This document shows, in pieces, positions 20,547 to 31,467 of a stretch of DNA of 64,000 nt. The notes below the pieces were generated by a model. The model did not search any database. It saw nothing but the letters and a program-made list of their open reading frames with translations, and was not told the origin of the DNA. The stretch lies in assembly GCA_019925095.2 (NCBI GenBank), contig CM034388.1, positions 30,386,934 to 30,450,933 on the forward strand, read 5' to 3'. How positions within the stretch are numbered: the first letter of the stretch is position 1; the number at the start of each line of letters is the position of its first letter. Source of the DNA: Dendrolimus kikuchii. Taxonomy: Eukaryota; Arthropoda; Insecta; Lepidoptera; Lasiocampidae. A program made the translations under genes and the position numbers.

Positions 20547-20880
20547 CTATTAATAGGCCACCTTACCAACTATGGACTTTTATCTTGTTTTGGCGCCTTA
20601 TCGAGGTGGCCGACGTTTGGAAGCGCTTCTGCTTTATATTAACACACCGGACGTGCTATCCAGGTTTGTTCCCATTTTAAAATTATTGGCTGGGAATTTT
20701 GTGGGAAAGAAGTGGAAGACTTGTTGAGCAGTGCACCTGGCAGGTCATCCCCCGGCTATCCAAGATACTGAGCCTAGCACCGTCGGCGCCACCCTTTGAC
20801 CTGCGTGACACTTCATGGCGGTACCGTCATCAGAAAAAACAAAACGACAGCCAAGACAAAAACTCACCCCACATCTATCT
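20547..20880. other. Unassigned sequence
   Basis: Relatively GC-rich (20690-20830) but with no domain or repeat partner in the window. The 77-residue frame running into S1 is chance. Confidence 0.3.
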
Positions 20881-21197
20881 TTTTATTTTTTTTATTGCAG
20901 GAGTTCAGCAAACAGGCAGACGGCCCACTTGATGGAAAGCGGTTACCATCGCCTATGGACATTTGCCACACCAAAGGTGCTACAAATGCGCTGCTGCTCT
21001 CTTAAAGGAGACTGGAACCTGGTCACTAATGCCGGAACACAACTCAAGGTTGTTATGGCGACATACTTTAGACCATGGTGGTAGCCATCGAATCGGGTAA
21101 ATGCCCTACCACCTGGCTGTGGGTTGTTTTGTCGCCTCTTACGACAGGCAGCCCGGCCGCAGGAAATTGTATTCTTTCTCCGTTCCTGCACGGATAA
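20881..21197 (-). mobile_element. S1 SINE-like repeat, copy 9
   Basis: Full-length minus-strand copy with a small deletion (ACCATGGTGG for ACCAGGGGTGG) in the middle. Confidence 0.92.
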
Positions 21198-21456
21198 AAA
21201 CTAACTTTTATTATACTACTCGCCACAATATGGATGTTTGCAACATCAGGAATAGAATGGAAACTGGGTCCTGTTCTGAAAGGGCTAAGGTGGCAACCCT
21301 ACAGCCATTTTCTTTATGCGCCCAGAGTTGTTTGAATACTTAAGTTACGTGAAGAATTTACGTATCGCCCGTAAGTTTCAGTATATTGCCTCCGTAGTTT
21401 AGTATCGTGAGGGCGATATTTCGTCTGATGCGTCTGCTGGAGAAATATGTTCGTAA

Positions 21457-21627
21457 TTCTTTTTTATACATACATACATAACTTGACGCCAGTTCCCTTG
21501 CGGGGTAGGCACGAACAACAGAGCGCCATTCGGGCTTATTCTTACACACCTCGCTTGCTTCTTTGACATTCATAGCTCTTGTCATGCACGCTCGTCTGTT
21601 CTTAAGGCTCCTGACTTCTTTTTTATA
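21457..21627 (-). mobile_element. RTE-1 short insertion with TSD
   Basis: TTCTTTTTTATA at 21457-21468 and 21616-21627 frames 147 bases of minus-strand RTE-1: tail (CATA)n, stop, and 40 or so codons. Confidence 0.9.
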
Positions 21628-21841
21628 TTAGTATAAAATGACTATAAATGTATGTACTGTAAGAAATAGAAGCATTTTTATTATCTTACGTGTAAATACT
21701 TCTTGAATCAAATTTAAGTTCTTTTTTTATATATTCTACTAGCTGCGCTAGTAGTACTAGTAGTAGTACTAGTTTCTCATCGGTGTGGTGATGGAAAATC
21801 GTTCTATTTTCCATAATTCACACTATATTTTTTATAAAATA

Positions 21842-22048
21842 CTAGCTGTCCCGGCAGACGTTGTTCTGCCCTGAAGAAATAAAATTTAGAACCCGATTCC
21901 AGCGACACCTACCGGATCCAAATGTAAGCCACCCTATCTTTCTAGTCGGATCAAACTGCACACGGCGTGCAAATTTGATTAAAATCGGTCAAGTAGTTTA
22001 GGAGTTCATCGCGGACAAACAACGTGACACGTAATTTATATATATTAA
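21842..22048 (-). mobile_element. Hel-B Helitron, first of a tandem pair
   Basis: A|CTAGCTGTCCC then hairpin GGCAGACGTTGTTCTGCC. The body holds CACACGGCGTGC and AATCGGTCAAGTAG. Its outer 5' end (TTTATATATATTA) meets the A|CTAG of the next copy with no spacer. Confidence 0.8.
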
Positions 22049-22251
22049 CTAGCTGTCCCGGCAGGCGTTGTTCTGCCCTGAAGAAATAAAATTTAGAACC
22101 CGATTGCAACGCCACCTACCGGGTCCAATTGTGAATCTAAACCATCCTCGAATCCACTTGAACACACACAAAAAAATTCATTCAAATCGGTCCAGCCGCT
22201 TAGGAGGAGTTCACTGTCAACACACGTACAGAAGAATTATATATATAAAGA
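22049..22251 (-). mobile_element. Hel-B Helitron, second of a tandem pair
   Basis: CTAG starts at 22049 and the 5' end is ...ATATATAAAGA|T at 22251. The hairpin has one change (GGCAGGCGTTGTTCTGCC). A further degenerate Helitron 5' segment follows to about 22380 (AAATCCATTCAGTAGTTTTG). Confidence 0.82.
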
Positions 22252-22398
22252 TAGCCATGTGTTATTCTCATGTGTAAGCTATATTATTGTATAGTTTCAT
22301 CAAAATCCATTCAGTAGTTTTGCGTCAAAGAGTAACAAACATAAATACGTCCATACATACATCCATATACTATAGAATACATGAAAATGGAGAAAACT

Positions 22399-22530
22399 CG
22401 AGTCTCCCTTAAGAGAGCAGCAGCGCATTTGTAGCACCTTTGGTGTTGCAAATGTCCATAGGCGATGTTAACCGCTTTCCATTAAGTGGGCCGTCTGCCT
22501 GTCTGCTGATCTCCTGCAATAAAAAAAATC
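22399..22530 (+). mobile_element. S1 SINE-like repeat, copy 10 (3' half)
   Basis: Begins at AGTCTCCCTTAAGAGAGC and runs to GCAATAAAAAAAA. 5' truncation point lies within the GGTTCCAGTCTCC block. Confidence 0.88.
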
Positions 22531-22644
22531 ATACAAACTGAAATGACTTTATCAATAATTTGTCATATATACCTTTGATGATTTTAAATGTTTTCGGAGA
22601 AATTAAATCAGCTATTGTCACAATAGTTAAACATACATTTTGTA

Positions 22645-23378
22645 AATTTAAAAATAAAAAAACTTCGTTTAAAAAAACCGACTTCAAAAACTGAAAAGTA
22701 CAAAATAACTTATTTCTAAAGCTAGTATTATTAATATATATTATCTAAAACATCTTAAAGTCGGTGCTTAGTCATTTTCACAATATAGTAATTTTTATGT
22801 TTTACTTTGCACCGACTTCAAGATGTTTTAGATAATATATATTAATAATAATAGCTTTAAAAATAAGTTATTTTACAATTTTGAGTTTTTTAGTTTTTGA
22901 AGTCGGTTTTTTTAAACGAAGTTTTTTTTATTATTTTTTTGTTACTTTTTATTGTCTAGCTGTGTATGGGTAGACCTACGAAAGGTGCCGCGCTCCTTAA
23001 AAAATATAGGTCCCAAGAAACGGGAACAAAAAAATGTTCGTAAAATGAAAACTACTGGGCCAAAGTATGTTAAATTTTTAGGGGACCATTTGCCAATTAT
23101 TCCGCATCAAACTAAATAAGAATCACGTAAATCGGATCATAAATCTCAGCGTAATCGGTGTACATATGGAACGGAATGGAAAAAATTTCATAAAATGAAA
23201 ACTACTGGGCCAAACTATGTCAAATTTTTAGGGAACCAAATAGCAGCTATTTCGCGTCGAACAAAAACAGAATCACGTAAATCGGATCATAAATCTCGTA
23301 GTAATCGGTGAACATTCCGAAAAAAAAAGATTCCGACGAATTGAGAACCTCCTCCTTTTTTTGAAGTCGGTTAAAAAC
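22645..23378. mobile_element. FB-2 foldback element with AAGTCGGTT ends
   Basis: Left arm about 22650-22768 and right arm about 22811-22935 are near-perfect inverted copies (AACCGACTTCAAAAACT; ATAATATATATTAATA.TA) around a 40-base loop. Farther right, two tandem units with a 150-base period (23041 and 23191, AAACTACTGGGCCAAA) precede a second TTTTTTTGAAGTCGGTTAAA end at about 23375. Likely a non-autonomous DNA transposon. No transposase. Confidence 0.7.
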
Positions 23379-23514
23379 ATCAATTACAAAAATGTGGATG
23401 TGATACAAAACTTTTAATACTATATTTATATTCAGTAGTGTCGAAATTAAAAAAAAAATTACAATATTTAGGAGGGATTTTTTTTTTGACGACCAGTGTT
23501 ATTTATTTATGATA

Positions 23515-24213
23515 TTAGCGGTCCGCCCCGGCTTCGCACGGGTATCTAAAAAGAACTTTTTTGTTGAGTTTAATTATTACCTACCAAGCGAATTCAAAAT
23601 ATTTCCCCTCCCGTACGGCCCGTACCCAGTGACGCCTACATCGCATAAGGTGCTGCCTAGCCAGCGGAGCAGAGAAGCGGCCACGCAACTTTTTTCTAAT
23701 ACTTACATTTTTAAACTGTGAATGTCCGAATTGAATAATTCAAAAATTTATATAAAGGTATTGAAGCAATCTTAAATATGGAGTAATTTATTTTGATAAG
23801 GATGAATACCAAGATACAAATAAAGAGCCTTTTCTAGCGGCGGCATTTCAATTAATTTTTTTAAATAAAAGAACACTTAGTGTGGCATAACTATAATAGT
23901 TAGACATATGCTGTCGCGACATTCTTTGTAAATAATTATGTGTTCTGCAAAGTTGTTGTACATTATTTTATTCTATCATCAATAGTTTTCGCAGCGCACG
24001 CGATTTTAGGTAATTTTTTTACACCTTGGGTTACATTATTGGAGTTTTAGTAAGGATCCCTATTTTTTTTATAAATATAATATAGCCTATATCACCCAGG
24101 GATAGTGTAGCTTGCCAACAGTGAAAGAGTTTTTCAAATCGGTTCAGTAGCATCGGAGCCTATTCAATGCAAACAAACAATCAAATCTTTCCTCTTTATA
24201 ATATTAATATAGA
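23515..24213 (-). mobile_element. Hel-D Helitron, about 700 bp
   Basis: Minus-strand 3' end CCGTGCGAAGCCGGGGCGG then ACCGCTAA|T at 23515. The 5' end is TCTATATTAATATTATAAAG at 24213. A long middle (CAATAGTTTTCGCAGCGCAC, AGTTAGACATATG) is shared with the composites at 32467 and 41580. No helicase coding. Confidence 0.75.
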
Positions 24214-24545
24214 CAAGTGTGGTGTTACAAGAATGGATAAGGTAAGAAATGAGTACATAAGCGGATCTTTCAAAGTTGCACCCATGACTGAAGAATTGAG
24301 AGGAAGAAGACTAAGCTGGTATGGGCATATAATGAGGAGGGATGAAAGTCACATGACGAAATGAATGTTAAACTACAAGATGGATGGGTACAGATGTAAA
24401 GGTAAACCAAAAAAAAGATGGATGGATTGTGTGAAGGATGACATGATGATTTGTGGTGTGACAGAAGATGTATGTCAGAATAGAGGAGTGGAAGGAAAAG
24501 ACATAGTGTACCGACCCCAATTATTTGGGATATGATGTAAATAAA
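24214..24545 (+). mobile_element. RTE-4 reverse transcriptase C-terminal remnant
   Basis: One frame reads DKVRNEYISGSFKVAP...RRLSWYGHIMRRDESHMTK, a stop at 24362, then MLNYKMDGYRCKGKPKKRWMDCVKDDM, ending at 24535. This is the RTE C-terminal arrangement (LSWYGHIMRR and KPKKRWMDCVKDD). Element ends CCCCAATTATTTGGGATATG. One in-frame stop makes it a pseudogene. Confidence 0.8.
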
Positions 24546-24854
24546 ACAGAGAGATAAATAAAAAAGCAGTACATAAGCGGATAGATGTATTTCCTACACA
24601 TCTAAACATCGTAAGAAAGGAAAAACTGGCTAAAGATAATCTTGTTTGTTATTAATGAATATAACCAGGAAACCGGGATTACGTGTGATACACACAAATG
24701 CTCCTGTGGTTTAATAAGGAATAGTAACATTTATGTTCTTATATATTTTTATCAAAATATTGTTATTAAGGTAGATTTATTTCTTATGAGTAGATAAAAA
24801 CTTTTTTATTCCACCTCCCCCCATCCATTTTAATTTTAATATTATTTAAAATTA

Positions 24855-24935
24855 TTAGAAAAGTGGCCGAAACGTCGGAATAATAAAATCAAATACTGCG
24901 CTCAAAACCGTTTAAACGTAGTTTTATTATGTATA
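24855..24935 (+). repeat. U6 repeat, second copy
   Basis: GAAAAGTGGCCGAAACGTCG and GGAATAATAAAATCAAATAC match the minus-strand segment at 1195-1300. The surrounding 24546-25050 otherwise holds nothing recognised. Confidence 0.55.
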
Positions 24936-25052
24936 CCAGTCGCGAAAACTTGAGAAAATATTAGGTAGATAAAAGGTTTTGATTGAATGTGGCAATTTTT
25001 AATATAGGGGATACTATGTAATTATTGGCACCCTATTAACATATATATATTT

Positions 25053-25370
25053 TTTTATTTTTTTTTATTGCAGAAGTTCAGCGGACAGGCAGACGGCCCA
25101 CTTGATGGAAAGCAGTTACCATTGCCCATGGACATTTGCAACAGCAAAGTTGCTACAAATACGTTGCTGCTCTCTTAAGGGAAACTGGAACCTGGTCACT
25201 AATGCCGGAACAAAACTCAAGGTTGTTATGGCGACATACTTTAGACCAGGGGTGGTAGCCATCCAGTCGAGCAAATGCCCTACCACCTGGCTGTGGGTTG
25301 TTAAGTCGCCTCTTACGATAGGCCGCCCGGCCGCAGGAAATTGTATTCTTTCTCCGTTCCTGCACGGATA
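25053..25370 (-). mobile_element. S1 SINE-like repeat, copy 11
   Basis: Full-length minus-strand copy. It has GAAGTTCAGCGGACAGG near the tail and an AACAAAACTC variant in the middle. Confidence 0.92.
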
Positions 25371-25421
25371 GAATTTAAAACAAAGAAATATTTTTTATAA
25401 ATTAATGTATTTTGTACATAT

Positions 25422-25770
25422 TGTTACGACCAAATGCCGACAAAGAAAAAGATTTCACACCTGCGTCTGTACAAACACATTTTATTACCTTCCCGCATTT
25501 GGACTGCTTTTGTTTACTTTGCGTTTAAAATTTGTAATTAGAAAAGCAGCCTATTGTGTATTGTAATACTTTATGGTAGACATTAACCAGGTGTGCTTGT
25601 TCTTGGAAATTATTGTTATGCGTCTAGAGTAGTCGAGACATATTGTATTTGTACAGGGTAAAAGACATGCCCGAACGGAGTGGTGAGGCAGTCAAAGCGA
25701 TAACACAAGCGCGGCAAGACGTGTGTACATTTAGTGACGGACTTTGCGCGTGTTATTGAATTGTGCACTA
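25422..25770 (+). mobile_element. LTR-1 fragment, 3' part missing
   Basis: TGTTACGACC start and GACGGACTTTGCGCGT near the end are present. The sequence stops where S1 copy 12 begins and does not resume beyond it, so the last 120 or so bases are gone. More diverged than the two complete solo LTRs. Confidence 0.75.
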
Positions 25771-25774
25771 TATA

Positions 25775-26087
25775 TATTATTTTTTTTATTGCAGGAGATC
25801 AGCAGATAGGCAAACGACCCATTTGATGGAAAGCAGTTACCATCGCCTATGGACATTTACAACACCAAAGTTGCTACAAATGCGCTGCTGCTCTCTTAAG
25901 GGAGACTGGAACCTGGTCACTAATGCCGGAACACAACTCATACTTGGCGACATACTTCAGACCAGGGGTGGTAGCCATCCAGTCGGGCAAATGCCCTACC
26001 ACCTGGTTGTGGGTTGTTAAGTCGCCTCTTACGACAGGCCGCCCGGCCGCAGGAAATTGTATTCTTTCTCCATTCCTGCACGGATAG
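25775..26087 (-). mobile_element. S1 SINE-like repeat, copy 12
   Basis: Full-length minus-strand copy abutting the LTR-1 fragment. A few bases are altered in the GTTGTTATGGCGAC block (CATACTTGGCGAC). The right flank holds an unrelated small hairpin, TAGGTACATAACCCAGTGGG. Confidence 0.9.
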
Positions 26088-26159
26088 TAGGTAGTAGGTA
26101 CATAACCCAGTGGGTTATGTACCTACTTCGGTCATATAAATGTCACATGTAACATATTA

Positions 26160-26335
26160 TACCTTTAGGTTATATCTGTAGTGGATAACACTTACAAGCC
26201 AATAGATGGTGCTGTGCAATAATTGAGGTCACAAAGATTTCCCGAAACATACAAAGAATATATACAATTTTTCAACTATAACAGATGAGCCTAGGCCTGC
26301 GAGGAACAACATTAGACTTGCTGGAAGATCTTCCT
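26160..26335 (+). repeat. U8 repeat, copy 1
   Basis: CAATAGATGG.GCTGT.CAATA and GAGCCTAG.CCTG.GAGGAAC blocks recur at 62370-62550. At both places a CRJ-5 LINE lies within about 500 bases, but in opposite relative orientation. Confidence 0.5.
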
Positions 26336-26431
26336 TTGAGACGGAGGAGCATTCCATCTCGCTCCTCCATCCTATACAGGACACCCCTTTCATGTCTTAC
26401 TCTAGGCAGATCATTGATATAAATAAGGAAT

Positions 26432-26912
26432 AGAATAGAATATATTTATTGCGTAATGCATGTACAAAGATGTTACGGTTATTACAGTATCAATGCATTT
26501 GGCCCATAATTGGGCGTGCAAAATTAAAATAACAATATTGATTTATAAACTTATTATTACAAACAGTGTATTAATACAATTAAAATTAAAAGTTAATAAT
26601 AATAATCAATAAAATCAATATCTACTATATCAATCAATAAAAAATAACATACAATATAATAATAATCTATAAATAATCTAAATAATAAAATGTCTACTAT
26701 TAAAGCATGTCAAAAATATATTTATGTCAGTTCATAGTGTTTCCTCGTCCATAAACATGTTTATATTATAATAGCATTTAGTGGTCAATAGCAAATTTAT
26801 TTTTTTCTTTTATAGTGTATATAGCAGTTCTTTAAGAGATTTCGGAAGCTTATTGTATACGAAGTGCCCCAGGAATAGCAGGGGACCTAGTGTACTTCCT
26901 TGAGGCACGCCT
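26432..26912 (-). mobile_element. CRJ-5 LINE copy with in-frame internal deletion
   Basis: On the minus strand the frame reads GVPQGSTLGPLLFL (RT motif B region) and passes directly into GHFVYNKLPKSLKELLYTL before a stop. The second part matches the ORF end at 63090-63228. The RT core and thumb are thus deleted without frame loss. A long AT-rich 3' UTR ends in a TATTCTATTC-type tail at 26432-26445. Confidence 0.82.
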
Positions 26913-27172
26913 ATTTATGTATCTTTACAAAGATGCTATTCCGGGTTCACTATAAACTGACGCGCAGTGTTACCAACAGTCAAAACCTATTAACACCTAA
27001 AACTAGATATAAAGACATAAAGAAAGAAAATTCCAACAAAATTAAGAATAATTTACGTTTCGTAATAATCTCTGTTAACTCTCTGTAAGTTTTTTTTTTG
27101 TATGAATAAGGTATTTATAAAGAAATACCTTATTAATATTACCATCTAATCTAAAAAGATTAATAAGTAATT

Positions 27173-27663
27173 TAAATATAACCTATCGAAGCGAGAGTTG
27201 GGTATGGAAGAGAGAGCATGAAAGTAGAGTAAACGCGGTCGAGATGTGAGCACTGCGCAAAATCTGCGGAGTGACGCTCGCGGACCGCGTTCGTAATACC
27301 GAAGTAAGAAAGAGAGTTGGTCTGAAAGAGAGTGCCGGGGTGAAGGTAAGGAAAGGAATGCCCCGGTGGTTCGGGCATGTGGAAAGAATGCATGATGAAA
27401 GAATGACTAAACAGATATACAATGCAAAAGTGGATGGACACAGAAGTCGTGGAAGGCCACGACACACCTTCCATGATCAAATTGATCGTGTACTAGCAGA
27501 AGGTGATGTCAGGAGCCTTAAGAACAGACGAGCGTGCATGACAAGAGTTATGAATGTCAAAGAAGCAAGTGAGGTGTGTAAGAATAAGCCTAAATGGCGC
27601 TCTGTTGTTCGTGCCTACCCCGCCAGGGAACTGGCGTGAAGTTATGTATGTAAATATAACCTA
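27173..27663 (+). mobile_element. RTE-1 insertion, 465 bp, with 13-bp TSD
   Basis: TAAATATAACCTA at 27173-27185 and 27651-27663 frames a copy starting at SESWVWKREHESRVNAVEM. A premature stop (GAGATGTGAGCA) breaks it near 27246, after which 122 residues stay open. Confidence 0.92.
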
Positions 27664-28345
27664 AATTAACTAAAAATATTCTTACTAAGAAAGTGTCCAT
27701 TAACACTGTTCTTATTGTCTCTATTAAGGTGAAAACACTCTGTTCGTGTGTTCTTTATTAATAGCTAGCACATTAAATCTGTTAACTCTCTGTAAGTGAT
27801 GTTAATTTTTAGAATATGGTAACCCTGCACGTCTACTTATCTTTGAACGGGGAATATAACAACTGTGACATAGAAGGACAGACTGACAGACGAACACCAT
27901 TTCATAACGGTTCCTTTTGTTCCAAAATACGACCTGAAATAGATAATTAACCTCTCAACGATAATAATATTTACCTTGTTTTTCTTATAATCATAAAAAT
28001 AAAGCATCTAAAATACTTTTATAGTAATGAAGTCGAGGATGAAAAACAAGTTATTTTTAGTTTTAATAAAGGACGCGGGTAGTTGGTAAACAAGCCAAGG
28101 CGACAACGACCCGAGGGGTTTCGTAATTACGTCGCAGCGTCTCAGATTGAAACGAAATGGTGTACTGACGAGCTTTTGTTACATGATGAAATGAGGAAAA
28201 TGCAAGCGCCCGGACGCTGTGATTGCTATACTAAATAATATAAGATTTTTGTAGTAAGTACCCCCAAAATAGAAGAAATAAATAAGCTAATAAATAAGAG
28301 TTCTTAATGACATCGCTGAAATATTTAAAAGTAAAGTTAAGGCGA
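27664..28345. other. Unassigned sequence
   Basis: No gene or window-wide repeat recognised; 28080-28210 is CpG-richer than average. Confidence 0.35.
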
Positions 28346-28346
28346 T

Positions 28347-28584
28347 ATTGCCAGGTGGTAGGGCATTTGCCCGACTGGATGGCTACCACCCCTGGTCTAA
28401 AGTATGGTGCCATAACAACCTTGAGTTGTGTTCCGGCATTAGTGATCAGGTTCCAGTCTCCCTTAAGAGAGCAGCAGCGCATTTGTAGCACCTTTGATGT
28501 TGTAAATGTCCATAGGCGATGGTAACCACTTTCCATCAAGTGGGCCGTCTGCCTGTCTGCTGAGCTCCTGCAAAAAAAAAAAAA
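28347..28584 (+). mobile_element. S1 SINE-like repeat, copy 13 (5'-truncated)
   Basis: Starts at GCCAGGTGGTAGGGC and keeps the tail CTCCTGCAAAAAAAAAAAAA, in which the usual AATAAAA is replaced by a pure A run. Confidence 0.9.
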
Positions 28585-28703
28585 GATAATAGATGAATAA
28601 GAACTAAAGTGATACATATAAACTAGTTACGCGAATTCGTAATTGTTTAAATGTAGTCATTCCCATTTGATGAAAAACCACAATGATGGAAATATAGCTG
28701 CAT

Positions 28704-29387
28704 AGAACACAGGGAAATACAGGGGTCGAGCGCACGGATCAGTTTAAGTACTTGGGATCTGTACTCAGTGCGTCCGGGGATATCGACCACGACGTCAAGG
28801 CCCGTATCACAGCAGCTTGGGCCAAGTGGCGTGAGGTGACAGGTGTCATTTGTGACCCCAAAATGCCGGTTAAATTAAAAGGACAGGTCTATAAATCCAT
28901 CATTAGACCTGTCCTTTTGTATGGCAGTGAAGCGTGGCCTGTACTTGAGCGACACAAGCAAGAACTGCGTGTCACGGAGATGAATATGCTGCGATGGATG
29001 TGTGGAGTGACGCGGAAAGACCGGGTCAGGAACTCCCGCATCCGCGGCAGTCTTCATGTCCGTGACATAGCAGACAAACTGCAAGAGTGTCGCTTACGCT
29101 GGTGCGGCCACGTTTTACGGAGACCGGCTAATTATGTAGGGAACAAATGTCTAGCCATGCCGCCACCGCCAGGTCCCGGTCGAAGGGGAAGGCCCAAGAA
29201 ATGTTGGCTTGACGTTGTGAAGGATGACATGAGTAGCAATGGTCTCAAACCGGGGGATGCAGAAGACCGCGCGAAGTGGAGTAGAAAAAGTAGGAAAGCG
29301 GACCCTGGGCGTCGGAGTGAACGCTCCGAACGCAACCGGGATTTAACGCTCGGATGATGATGATGATGGAGAACACAGGGAAATACA
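28704..29387 (+). mobile_element. RTE-2 insertion with 18-bp TSD
   Basis: AGAACACAGGGAAATACA is repeated exactly at 28704-28721 and 29370-29387, enclosing 648 bases. The tail is (TGA)n and includes the stop codon itself, so there is no 3' UTR. An undamaged TSD and open frame suggest a young insertion. Confidence 0.95.
28722..29357 (+). pseudogene. RTE-2 reverse transcriptase C-terminal ORF
   Basis: An open frame of about 211 residues: DQFKYLGSVLSASGDIDHDV at the start, KLKGQVYKSIIRPVLLYGSE, MNMLRWMCGVTRKDRVRN, LRWCGHVLRRP, and GRRGRPKKCWLDVVKDDM before the stop. These are the segments downstream of the RT active site in RTE-clade proteins. The catalytic motifs and endonuclease lie in the missing 5' part, so no active protein is expected. 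No true start codon. Confidence 0.88.
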
Positions 29388-29747
29388 AGCAGTTATATAA
29401 AGGAAGTATTGCACAGTAGGCGTGTGCGAAATGTCACATTTTTGCGATTGGAACATTTGTATCTGGAACAGTAAAATGTTACGGATCACTGATATGTTTC
29501 ATTTGGAACATTTGGAACATTGAGTCAAAGATATAAAATCCTGGTTGTGTTGTTATGGTACGTCGCGGACTGAGGCTGAGAAACGGGCTGCGGTTTCGTT
29601 TGGAACATCGTGTCAAACTTGTCAAAGATAAAAATACAGATATATATATGTCGTGTCGCAGGCATATTGAGGCAGCCGGTGTTAGGGTTGAAACAAAGCT
29701 GAATATTCATAGCAATATTTGAAAAAATTACAAATTGTGAGATCATT
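29388..29747. other. Sequence with repeated GGAACAT motifs
   Basis: TTTGGAACATT recurs several times here (29440-29520, 29600) and again at 30450-30510, either side of U2. CAGTAGGCGTGTG (29416) and its near-complement CATACGCCTATTG (about 30549) could be ends of one 1.1-kb DNA element, but no matching target duplication was found. Confidence 0.35.
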
Positions 29748-30311
29748 AAAAAACTTGAGAGGTGTCAAGGGACACCCGGATGGAACGAAGTTCCTTTCGA
29801 TTAATTAGTGAAGGAATTGTAATTGGAATTGAGAGAGAGAGACAGACATACAGACAGACAGAGAAACATGCGACGCCGCACAGCTTACAATAGCTTACTA
29901 TAGCAAAAAGTGTCGTGACAACTTTTCGTTGTCGTTCGGAATGCTCCGGTGGTTCGGGCATGTGGAAAGAATGCATGATGAAAGAATGACTAAACAGATA
30001 TACAATGCAAAAGTGGATGGATGCAGAAGTCGTGGAAGGACACAACACACCTTCCATGATCAAATTGATCGTGTACTAGCGGAGAGTGATGTCAGGAGCC
30101 TTAAGAACAGACGAGTGTGCATGACAAGAGTTATGAATGTCAAAGAAGCAAGTGAGGTGTGTAAGAATGGGCCTAAATGGCGCTCTGTTGTTCGTGCCTA
30201 CCCCGCAAGGGAACTGGCGTGAAGTTATGTATGTAAGTACAACTTTTCGTAAGAATTTTTTCCGTCTAGCCCCCTTTCACAACGCGTGATAAGGAACTTC
30301 GTTCCAATAAA
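29748..30311. mobile_element. U2 element, copy 1, split by RTE-1
   Basis: AAAACTTGAGAGGTGTCAAG to AACTTCGTTCCAATAA. A perfect 15-bp inverted repeat GGAACGAAGTTCCTT (29782-29796; complement 30291-30305) lies near the ends. Matches 39803-40159. The RTE-1 copy at 29930-30238 interrupts it. Confidence 0.7.
29918..30250 (+). mobile_element. RTE-1 insertion inside U2, with TSD
   Basis: ACAACTTTTCGT at 29918-29929 and 30239-30250 brackets 309 bases. The first eight or so bases after the left TSD (TGTCGTTC) are not RTE-1 sequence: a short 5' filler. The rest codes from GMLRWFGHVERM to the usual stop. Confidence 0.92.
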
Positions 30312-31003
30312 TTATAATTTCCCTATATTTTATTGTTTTCCTGCTCTCTCGCTACGCTTGTTGCTCTGTGACTCTTTATGCTCTGGTCGGTCTCTCTCAC
30401 ACGTAAGCGACATGATCGCGCTGAACAGAGAGTCGGATAGATCGTGATGTTCCAGATCCAAATGATACATTTGGAACATTATTGATGTTCCAATCTTTTG
30501 GAACACCGAAATGTTTTGGATCAGTGAGTCGGTTCAGTAAAGAGTTACATACGCCTATTGCAAAGTACCTTTACGTAGGGAAGCGATGATTTCTCCTTGC
30601 TTCTTAGAAGTTAGCACGACACGCACAAGTGTTCAAATTTGACGAGTCTAATTAATTTGATGGTATATTAAGTATCTAGATGAAAAATTGGTCACAATAT
30701 TCGAAACGATGCTTACGCGTTGCAGTTCGTTAGCAAAGGGTGAATTTTATACGATAACCACTGTTGCGATGCTGTTGACGTCGCATGCCGTCTCCTTTCT
30801 TCCGCTTGCTGAGGTATGTACAGGAGAGGAAAAAAAGATAGGAGGTGGTTTTACATCATTTAAACGCATTACCACTTGTTTCATTCCTTTACGAATCCCA
30901 AATATAATTTACGCGCGACCATAAACATAAACTTGAATAATTAAATGTCTTTGAACGCCGTCGTGTCCTTTCATTACTGTAACTTTCAACCAAATTGATT
31001 CAG
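30312..31003. other. Unassigned sequence
   Basis: Apart from the GGAACAT motifs at 30450-30510, nothing recognised. The 78-residue frame at 30688-30924 has no identifiable domain. Confidence 0.35.
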
Positions 31004-31355
31004 TTTGGTTACATACATACATACATAACTTCACGCCAGTTCCCTTGCGGGGTAGGCACGAACAACAGAGTGCCATTTAGGCTTATTCTTACACACCTCA
31101 CTTGCCTCTTTGACATTCATAACTCTTGTCATGCAAGCTCGTCTGTTCTTAAGGCTCCTGACGTCACCTTCTGCTAGTACACGATCAATTTGATCATGGA
31201 AGGTGTGTCATGGCCTTCCACGACTTCTGCATCCATCCACTTTTGCATTGTATATCTGTTTAGTCATTCTTTCATCATGCATTCTTTCCACATGCCCGAA
31301 CCACCGGAGCATTCCTTTCCTTACCTTCACCCTTACACTCTCTTTCAATTTGGTT
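31004..31355 (-). mobile_element. RTE-1 insertion with TTTGGTT TSD
   Basis: TTTGGTT at 31004-31010 and 31349-31355 frames 338 bases on the minus strand: tail (CATA)n, stop, and C-terminal codons back to LKESV. The duplication is shorter than the usual 11-13 bp. Confidence 0.85.
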
Positions 31356-31467
31356 GATCCGTCTAATATCAGCATTAGATGTAGAAAGAGAGAGATAACA
31401 CCTAAAGACAGAATTTAACTAAAAAATTATCTTTTAAGAAGAAGCAAGATATCATTATATTAATACA

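Noticed and set aside
29416..30561. 1.1-kb hAT-type transposon bounded by CAGTAGGCG-like ends
   Set aside because: The ends are only partly matched and the 8-bp flanks (GTATTGCA versus CAAAGTAC) are not duplicates.
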